Origin: Xanthobacteraceae bacterium
GTDB taxonomy: Bacteria; Pseudomonadota; Alphaproteobacteria; Rhizobiales; Xanthobacteraceae
DNA: 21,501 nt
Reading direction: 5' to 3'
Assembly (NCBI GenBank): GCA_030039105.1
Contig: JASHQO010000183.1
Coordinates: 1-21,501, forward strand
Shown piece after piece: positions 16,432-21,501 of the stretch. The notes below the pieces were generated by a model. The model did no database searches. It was not told where the DNA came from and was given only the letters and a program-made list of their open reading frames with translations. Positions within the stretch are counted from its first letter, which is position 1. Every line of letters starts with the position of its first letter. The position numbers and the translations under genes were made by a program.

Positions 16432-16508
16432 TGGTAGCGGAGGACGGATTTGAACCGCCGACACACGGATTATGATTCCGCTGCTCTAACCAACTGAGCT
16501 ACTCCGCC
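16432..16508 (-). tRNA. tRNA-Met (anticodon CAU), elongator type
   Basis: Read on the minus strand this 77-base element folds as a complete tRNA. The acceptor GGCGGAG pairs with CTCCGCT (one G-U pair). The D arm is GCTC...GAGC, and the anticodon stem GCGGA/TCCGT surrounds the loop ATCATAA with anticodon CAU. The T arm is GGCGG/CCGTC with loop TTCAAAT, followed by discriminator A and an encoded CCA. The paired first base argues against initiator tRNA. A CAU tRNA could also be tRNA-Ile2 (lysidine-modified), but the body resembles rhizobial elongator tRNA-Met. Confidence 0.92.
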
Positions 16509-16623
16509 AACCTGGGCGCCCCAGGGCATCCCGGCCGGGGGCCGGACGCCGCACATCTAGTGCATCCGCGGCCATTTTCCAAGCACTGGATACCAAGGCG
16601 TTGAGTTCGCATTGATTCGTCCT

Positions 16624-16700
16624 GCCCGGCCTTGTGCCGGGCATCCACGTCTTTTCTTCCGGACCAGATCAAGACGTGGATGGCCGGAACGAGCCCGGCC
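16624..16700. repeat. Intergenic multi-stem repeat (CCGGGCATCCACGTCTT type)
   Basis: Three nested palindromes lie between the tRNA and the methyltransferase gene. GCCCGGC/GCCGGGC makes a hairpin at 16624-16642. CATCCACGTCTT (16642-16653) pairs with AAGACGTGGATG (16671-16682), a perfect 12-bp arm. GGCCGG/CCGGCC makes a hairpin at 16682-16700. Elements of this pattern are, from my knowledge, repeated many times in Bradyrhizobium-like genomes. It could also stop transcription from the methyltransferase side. Confidence 0.75.
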
Positions 16701-16752
16701 ATGACGCCGACAAGGCCATTCAAGCCAAGAAGAATCTAGCGACTTAATCGTC

Positions 16753-17433
16753 TCAGCCCGCCGCCGCGAACTCGCCACCGAGCCGGCCGAACCGGATCAG
16801 CGAAAAATGCCCGAGCGGCGGCATCGGGCGGCGCTCGATGACCTTGACGCCGCCGTGCGCGGCGACCCAGCGTTCGAGGCGCTCCCAGCGGAATTCCGGA
16901 CGCCAGCCGAGGCGGCGGGCGAGCGGGGCGAACCATTGCTCGATCGCGGCGCGCAGGCCGGTCTCGGCGCCGAGATGATTGACCAGAATGATCTCGCCGC
17001 CGGGTCTTAGAACGCGGACGAACTCGTTCAGCGTCGCTTCCGGGTCGGGCACCGCGGTGATGACGTATTGCGCGACGACGACGTCGAACGCGCCGTCCTG
17101 GAAGCCGAGATGCTGCGCGTCCATCACGGCGAGGCCGTCGACGTTGGTCAGCCGATGCTCGGCGACGCGCGCCTTGGCCTTGCGCAGCATCGGCGCCGAC
17201 AGGTCGACGCCGGTGAGCCGGTTGGTCCAGCGGTATTCCGGCAGCGACAGTCCGGTGCCGACGCCGACTTCGAGGATGCGGCCGCCGATGCGCTCGGCCG
17301 CGGCGATCGAGGCCTTGCGGCCGCGCTCGAACACCGAGCCGAACACCAGATCGTAGACCGGCGCCCAGCGCGCGTAGGCCTTGGCGACGGTGTCCTTGTC
17401 GAGCTCGTCCTTGTCGCGTTCCTGCCCCGCCAT
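16753..17433 (-). CDS. Class I SAM-dependent methyltransferase, PmtA-like (phosphatidylethanolamine N-methyltransferase?)
   Basis: This 226-residue Rossmann-fold methyltransferase has motif I ILEVGVGTG (residues 53-61), an acidic motif II (LTGVDLSAPML), then FDVVVAQYVITAVPDP and LRPGGEIILVNH. The N-terminal AYARWAPVYDLVFGSVFERG closely resembles Rhodobacter-type PmtA, which methylates phosphatidylethanolamine stepwise to phosphatidylcholine at the membrane. Ubiquinone-type or small-molecule methyltransferases remain possible, so I leave the symbol blank. I prefer the ATG at 17433. A TTG at 17466 has AGGAG 15 bases upstream and would add 11 residues. mnmA ends 51 bases upstream on the same strand, so the genes may be co-transcribed. 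Confidence 0.85.
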   Translation of the reverse strand: MAGQERDKDELDKDTVAKAYARWAPVYDLVFGSVFERGRKASIAAAERIGGRILEVGVGTGLSLPEYRWTNRLTGVDLSAPMLRKAKARVAEHRLTNVDGLAVMDAQHLGFQDGAFDVVVAQYVITAVPDPEATLNEFVRVLRPGGEIILVNHLGAETGLRAAIEQWFAPLARRLGWRPEFRWERLERWVAAHGGVKVIERRPMPPLGHFSLIRFGRLGGEFAAAG

Positions 17434-17484
17434 CGCGCCCCGCGTCCGAACAAGCGCGATCCGCAACAGATCGCGCTTTCACTC

Positions 17485-18663
17485 CTATCTCGCGACGGCC
17501 ATGGCGGCGGCGCGCTTTTCCGTCGCGGCGGCGACCGTGCTCGCGATCATGCCGCCGCCGAGCACGCGCGCCTGGCCGACGGCGGCGTCGTAGAACGCGC
17601 AAGCCTGGCCGGGCGACACGCCGTCTTCGCCGCCGGGCAGCTCGACCTCGACGGCGCCGCCGGAGCCGGCGCGCAGCCATGCCGGCTGCGGCGCGCGGGT
17701 CGAACGCACCTTCACGAACACTTCGGGCTTGGTCGCCAGCACCGCGTCGAGGCTGCCGTCGCCGAGCCAGTTGACGTCGCGCAGCCGGATGCGGCTGGTG
17801 CGCAGCGCCTCGCGCGGGCCGACCATGACGCGGCGCGTCGCGGCGTCGAGCCGCACCACGTAGAGCGGCGCGCCGGTCGCGACACCGAGGCCGCGGCGCT
17901 GGCCGACGGTGAAATGGATGATGCCGTCGTGACGGCCGAGCACGCGGCCGTCGAGATCGACGATGTCGCCGGGGCCGGCGGCGCCGGGCTTAAGCCGCGC
18001 GATGACGTCGGCGTAATGGCCGGTCGGCACGAAGCAGATGTCCTGGCTGTCCTGCTTGTCGGCGACCGGCAGGCCGAAGCGGCGCGCCAGCTCGCGGGTC
18101 TCCGCCTTGGTGCGGTCGCCGAGCGGAAAGCGCAACAGGTCGAGTTGCGCGCGCGTGGTGCCGAACAAGAAGTAGCTCTGGTCGCGCTCGGTCTCGCGGG
18201 CGCAATAGAGCGCGCGGCCGCCGCCGGGCAGCGCGCGCGAGGCGACGTAATGGCCGGTGGCCAAAATGCTGGCACCGAGCTCGCGCGCGGTTTCCAACAG
18301 ATCGCGGAACTTGATCGACTGGTTGCACTCGACGCACGGCACCGGCGTCTCGCCGGCGACGTAGCTCTCGGCGAAGCGGTCGATCACCGCCTCCTTGAAG
18401 CGGCTCTCGTAGTCGAGCACGTAGTGCGGAATGCCGATGCGTGCCGCCACGGCGCGGGCATCGTGAATGTCGCGGCCGGCACAGCAGGCGCCCTTGCGGT
18501 GAGTCGCGGCGCCATGGTCGTAGAGCTGCAGCGTGATGCCGACGACGTCGTAGCCGGCCTCCGCCAGCAGCGCTGCGGTGACCGACGAATCGACGCCGCC
18601 CGACATGGCGACGACCACGCGGGTATCGGCCGGCCGGCTTTCGATGTCGAGGCCGTTGAGCAT
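17485..18663 (-). CDS. mnmA: tRNA-specific 2-thiouridylase MnmA
   Basis: This 392-residue enzyme puts sulfur on U34 of tRNA-Lys, -Glu and -Gln. The N-terminal PP-loop ATP site is SGGVDSS (residues 21-27). The two catalytic cysteines are C113 (in CNQSIKF) and C210 (in SQDICFV), matching Cys102 and Cys199 of the E. coli enzyme. Other family blocks are ILATGHYV, RDQSYFLF and HFTVGQRRGLG. Length is normal. The ATG at 18663 (MLNGLDIESR) fits alphaproteobacterial MnmA. Its ribosome site is weak (AAAGGA about 13 bases away), and in-frame upstream codons add only unconserved residues. It is a housekeeping gene divergent from the flagellar genes and leads the methyltransferase gene by 51 bases. Confidence 0.96.
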   Translation of the reverse strand: MLNGLDIESRPADTRVVVAMSGGVDSSVTAALLAEAGYDVVGITLQLYDHGAATHRKGACCAGRDIHDARAVAARIGIPHYVLDYESRFKEAVIDRFAESYVAGETPVPCVECNQSIKFRDLLETARELGASILATGHYVASRALPGGGRALYCARETERDQSYFLFGTTRAQLDLLRFPLGDRTKAETRELARRFGLPVADKQDSQDICFVPTGHYADVIARLKPGAAGPGDIVDLDGRVLGRHDGIIHFTVGQRRGLGVATGAPLYVVRLDAATRRVMVGPREALRTSRIRLRDVNWLGDGSLDAVLATKPEVFVKVRSTRAPQPAWLRAGSGGAVEVELPGGEDGVSPGQACAFYDAAVGQARVLGGGMIASTVAAATEKRAAAMAVAR

Positions 18664-18850
18664 GGCGGTGCCGGAATCCTTTCGGCCATTACTATAGGCG
18701 CTGGCCGGTCGCCCTGCCATGGCGCGGCCGCGGCGATGGCGGCGCGGCCGGACCGGCAAAATCTGCCGGAGGCCTGCAAGGGCTGCCGTGCGGCGCCCCG
18801 GGGTGCCATCCTAAGCCACTGAAATAGAAAAGATAATTGTACGCCACGGC

Positions 18851-18866
18851 TGGCCCGCGGGTTGCA
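18851..18866 (+). promoter_or_regulatory. Candidate sigma-54 (RpoN) promoter of fliK
   Basis: TGGCCC (18851-18856) and TTGCA (18862-18866) are separated by 5 bases. This is the exact spacing of the -24/-12 sigma-54 consensus TGGCAC-N5-TTGCA, with one mismatch (A to C). It would start RNA near 18878, some 25 bases before the fliK GTG. Sigma-54 control of middle and late flagellar genes is established in several proteobacteria, including Caulobacter. The GC-rich context raises the chance of coincidence. Confidence 0.5.
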
Positions 18867-18902
18867 AGCGCTATGGCGCCGGATTGAGTCAGGGGTTTTG
18901 CA

Positions 18903-20714
18903 GTGTCGAGTACGAACGTAAGCGCCGCGCCCGCAACCGCGCCCGCACAATGGCAGCAGTCGCCGATGGCGACGTCCGATAACAGCCAAGATCAGGACAC
19001 CGGGTTCGCGGCGCTGCTCGACGCTGCCGCGGCCGCGCCCAATACGCCACCGCCGGCCACGCCGGCGACGGCGCCGAGCGCCCCCGCGCAAACCAGCGAT
19101 CAAGCGCCGGCGCCGCCCGGCTTTGCCGGCCGCGGCAATGCCGGCACCACGGGCACGGGCCAAACCGGCACGCAAGGTACGACCGCTTCGGGCAACGCAA
19201 CGACGACGACGCCAAGCTCCTCGGGCGCCGCGACGGCTGGCACGACGAATGCCGGCGCGGCGCAGACTCCGCAAGCCACCCCGCCCGGCACGCCGGGCCG
19301 GACCGATCCCAGCGCCGCCGACAACGGCGCGGTGTTCGCGATATTCGCCGGGCGCCTGGCTGCGGCAGCCGCCACAACCGCCACCACCGCCGCGACCGAT
19401 GCGTCGGGCCACGCTGCTCCGTCGGGATCGTCGGCAAAAACTTCGACCGACAAAGGCAATCAGGACGGCGACGGCGACGATGCGGGCACCGCGGCGCCGG
19501 CGACAAGCAACCAAACGCAGGCCGTCGCGGCTGTCGTCATCAACGCCGACATCAACACCGGACCGGCAGCGAATAATGCGGCCGCGCCAACCGCGGCGAT
19601 CGATGGCGCCGCCAAATCCATGCCGGCACGGTCCGTCGTCAAGGTCGCGACCTCTGCGCCGCGCCAGGACACGACCGGAGCGACCGGCACGACCGGCACG
19701 ACCAATGCCGCGCCGGCAGCGGATACCGACGACGATACGACGACGACGCAAGACGCCAACAGCGCGCCGGCAGCGCCGGACCTCAAGAACGCCGCGCCGA
19801 CGCAAGGCGCCAAGAACGCGGCGGTGACGCAATCGGTCAAGACCGAAGCGGCGCCGCTCACGCCGGACGTCAAGACAGCGCCGCAGGACACCAAACCCGC
19901 CGCGCCGCCGCAGAGCGCCGGCAAGACCGCGGCGCCGGCGCGGCCGAACACCGCGGCAGCCAACAGCAACGCCGCGCCGTCGACCGATGACGCCGACGCG
20001 ACGCCGTCGACCAACCCTGCCGACGGCACAACCGGCAACGCCGCGCCGCAACTGCAGGCCCGCACCGACAGCGATGCCGTCACGCTCGATCAAGGCGGCG
20101 GCAATGGCGCAGCGCACGGCAGCGCGTCCGGCGAGGCCGGCGGCGCCTCGGGCGCCCAGGGCGGCTGGAACGCGGCCAAGACCACGACCGACGGCTTGCC
20201 GAATTTCGGCTTCGGCGCGGCGAGCCAGACCGCGTCAGCCACGACGACAGCCGCGACGTCGGCGACTTCGACCGCCGCAACGTCGGCCGCTGTGCCGATC
20301 GCCGGTCTGCCGGTCACCATCGCCTCGCGCGCGCAGTCCGGCTCCAACCAGTTCGACATCCGGCTCGACCCGCCGGAGCTCGGCCGCATCGACGTCCGCC
20401 TCGACGTCGACGGCAGCGGCCAAGTGACATCGCATGTGGTCGTCGACCGCGCCGATACGCTGCAGTTGCTGCAGAGCCAGCAGCCGCAGCTCCAGCACGC
20501 GCTCGAACAGGCCGGCCTGAAAACCGCGGATAATGGCCTGCAATTCAGCCTGCGCGATCAGTCCTTTTCCGGCCAAAACAGCCAGAACGGCAATGCCGGC
20601 AATCAGACCGGCACGGCGCAGCTCGTCATTCCCGACGCCGACCAGCCGGCGATCCCGACAACGCAGATCTACTCCCGCGTCGGCCGCCTCAGCGGCATCG
20701 ACATCCGCGTGTAA
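18903..20714 (+). CDS. fliK: Flagellar hook-length control protein FliK
   Basis: This 603-residue protein has the two-part FliK layout. Residues 1 to about 465 are a low-complexity stretch rich in Ala, Thr, Pro, Gly, Asn and Asp, with short imperfect repeats. They are probably unfolded and act as the secreted molecular ruler. The C-terminal Flg_hook domain (about 470-565) contains FDIRLDPPELGRIDVRLDVD, VVVDRADTLQLLQ and LEQAGLKTADNGLQFSLRD. FliK measures hook length and switches the flagellar type III export gate from hook to filament substrates. It starts with GTG at 18903, with AGGGG 7 bases upstream. The N-terminal part is poorly conserved in this family, so identity rests on the C-terminal domain and the following flgD. 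A candidate sigma-54 promoter lies just upstream. Confidence 0.9.
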   Translation: MSSTNVSAAPATAPAQWQQSPMATSDNSQDQDTGFAALLDAAAAAPNTPPPATPATAPSAPAQTSDQAPAPPGFAGRGNAGTTGTGQTGTQGTTASGNATTTTPSSSGAATAGTTNAGAAQTPQATPPGTPGRTDPSAADNGAVFAIFAGRLAAAAATTATTAATDASGHAAPSGSSAKTSTDKGNQDGDGDDAGTAAPATSNQTQAVAAVVINADINTGPAANNAAAPTAAIDGAAKSMPARSVVKVATSAPRQDTTGATGTTGTTNAAPAADTDDDTTTTQDANSAPAAPDLKNAAPTQGAKNAAVTQSVKTEAAPLTPDVKTAPQDTKPAAPPQSAGKTAAPARPNTAAANSNAAPSTDDADATPSTNPADGTTGNAAPQLQARTDSDAVTLDQGGGNGAAHGSASGEAGGASGAQGGWNAAKTTTDGLPNFGFGAASQTASATTTAATSATSTAATSAAVPIAGLPVTIASRAQSGSNQFDIRLDPPELGRIDVRLDVDGSGQVTSHVVVDRADTLQLLQSQQPQLQHALEQAGLKTADNGLQFSLRDQSFSGQNSQNGNAGNQTGTAQLVIPDADQPAIPTTQIYSRVGRLSGIDIRV

Positions 20715-20738
20715 CCGGCAAAGTGTGAGGACGGACCC

Positions 20739-21501
20739 ATGACCACCACGGCCACGACATCGTCGACGTCATCGAGCAGCACCGCGCAGGCCGCGACCGC
20801 CTCGTCGTCGCAGCAGCTCGCCGGCAATTTCGACGAGTTCCTGCAACTGCTGACGACGCAGTTGCAAAATCAGGATCCGCTCGATCCGATGGACACCGAT
20901 TCGTTCACCCAGGAACTTGTCGAGTTTTCCTCGGTCGAGCAGCAGATCGATATGAACACCAACATGCAAACGCTGATATCGCTGCAGCAGGCCACCACGG
21001 ATGTCCAGGCGCTGCAGCTCGTCGGATCGACCGTCACCGTCAGCGGCAGCAGCGCGGCCCTTTCCAATGCGAGCAACAGCCCGGCGACGTGGAGCCTGAC
21101 GTCACCCTCGGCAGCCACGGCAAATGTCACGATCACCAATTCATCGGGGCAGACCGTCTATACCGGAACGACGTCGCTCAACGCCGGCACGCAGACCTAT
21201 ACCTGGAACGGCCAGGGCACCAACGGCGTGACCTACCCCGACGGCAGCTACACGCTGTCGATCAACGCGACCAGCGCCAGCGGTCAGTCGGTGTCGGTGT
21301 CGACCCAGGTTCAGGGCGTGGTCACCGCCGTCAACACCAGCGCCAATCCGCCGACCCTGACGGTCAACGGCCAGAGCGTGCCGATAAGCGAAATCCAGTC
21401 GATCGGCAGCAGCGGCACCAGCACCCTCAGCAACAGCCTCAGCAGCAGCCTGAGCAGCCTCAACAGCAGCATAAGCAGTCTCAACAGCTCGATCGGCGGC
21501 C
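20739..21501 (+). CDS. flgD: Flagellar hook capping protein FlgD, 3' end cut by window
   Basis: The frame starts with ATG at 20739, with GAGGA about 7 bases upstream and 24 bases after fliK. It is open to the window end (254 residues visible). After a Thr/Ser-rich start comes the FlgD N-terminal signature: FDEFLQLLTTQLQNQDPLDP, then FTQELVEFSSVEQQIDMN. A central FlgD Ig-like/tudor region follows (VGSTVTVSG, then YPDGSYTLSINATSASGQ). FlgD is the scaffold that caps the growing hook so hook subunits can assemble, and it is exported by the flagellar apparatus. The visible end is unusual: from about residue 229 it becomes a Ser/Leu/Asn/Ile repeat (SLSSLNSSISSLNSSI) with no stop yet, longer than many FlgD proteins. 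Confidence 0.93.
   Translation, partial: MTTTATTSSTSSSSTAQAATASSSQQLAGNFDEFLQLLTTQLQNQDPLDPMDTDSFTQELVEFSSVEQQIDMNTNMQTLISLQQATTDVQALQLVGSTVTVSGSSAALSNASNSPATWSLTSPSAATANVTITNSSGQTVYTGTTSLNAGTQTYTWNGQGTNGVTYPDGSYTLSINATSASGQSVSVSTQVQGVVTAVNTSANPPTLTVNGQSVPISEIQSIGSSGTSTLSNSLSSSLSSLNSSISSLNSSIGG

Noticed and set aside
16432..16508. tRNA-Met gene as an attachment site for an integrated element
   Set aside because: No integrase, no repeated 3' tRNA fragment and no base-composition break nearby.
19140..19900. Short repeated units in fliK considered as a CRISPR or tandem array
   Set aside because: The repeats are short, irregular, in frame and encode Thr/Gly/Ala/Pro low complexity; no regular spacer structure.
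18384..20117. 577-residue minus-strand frame opposite fliK and mnmA
   Set aside because: Arg/Gly-rich low-complexity translation with no domain; it is the shadow of fliK's GC-biased codons and would overlap two well-supported genes.

Overview
The window is about 21.5 kb of high-GC chromosomal DNA. It looks like an alphaproteobacterium of the order Hyphomicrobiales (Rhizobiales), probably near the Bradyrhizobium/Nitrobacteraceae/Xanthobacteraceae group. Four things point there: dispersed palindromic repeats of a kind I associate with that group, a candidate EcfG-type general-stress promoter in front of otsA, MnmA and tRNA-Met sequences of alphaproteobacterial character, and a LivM-LivG fusion transporter. 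I see no phage, insertion sequence, CRISPR array or defence island. Most of the window is ordinary core and metabolic DNA, and I found no convincing new multi-gene system.

Layout. Bases 1-2287 hold a two-component pair: a membrane histidine kinase cut by the left edge and a LuxR-type response regulator. Bases 2405-7018 are a carbohydrate block. A glucose-dehydrogenase-like enzyme and a GH15 glucosidase/trehalase-like enzyme form a minus-strand operon, divergent from trehalose-6-phosphate synthase (otsA). A GGAAC-N17-GTT element fits an EcfG promoter for otsA. Bases 7021-8835 encode a Kef-type CPA2 antiporter, convergent with otsA. Bases 9034-10131 encode an enolase-superfamily sugar-acid dehydratase-like protein in which one catalytic lysine is replaced by glutamine.

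Bases 10267-15436 are a complete branched-chain-amino-acid-type (HAAT) ABC importer on the minus strand. In transcription order it is a Tat-exported binding protein, LivH, a natural LivM-LivG fusion, and LivF. A strong hairpin and a composite repeat separate the binding-protein gene from the permease genes. Divergent from the binding protein lies a decayed pair of genes (15754-16427): a flavin-dependent LLM oxidoreductase reduced to its two ends, fused to an alpha/beta hydrolase that has lost its N-terminal half and carries a frameshift. The importer has therefore probably lost enzymes that once worked beside it.

Bases 16432-18663 carry tRNA-Met(CAU), a stem-loop repeat, a PmtA-like methyltransferase and the tRNA thiolase mnmA. 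Bases 18903-21501 begin a flagellar operon, fliK then flgD (cut by the right edge), preceded by a candidate sigma-54 promoter.
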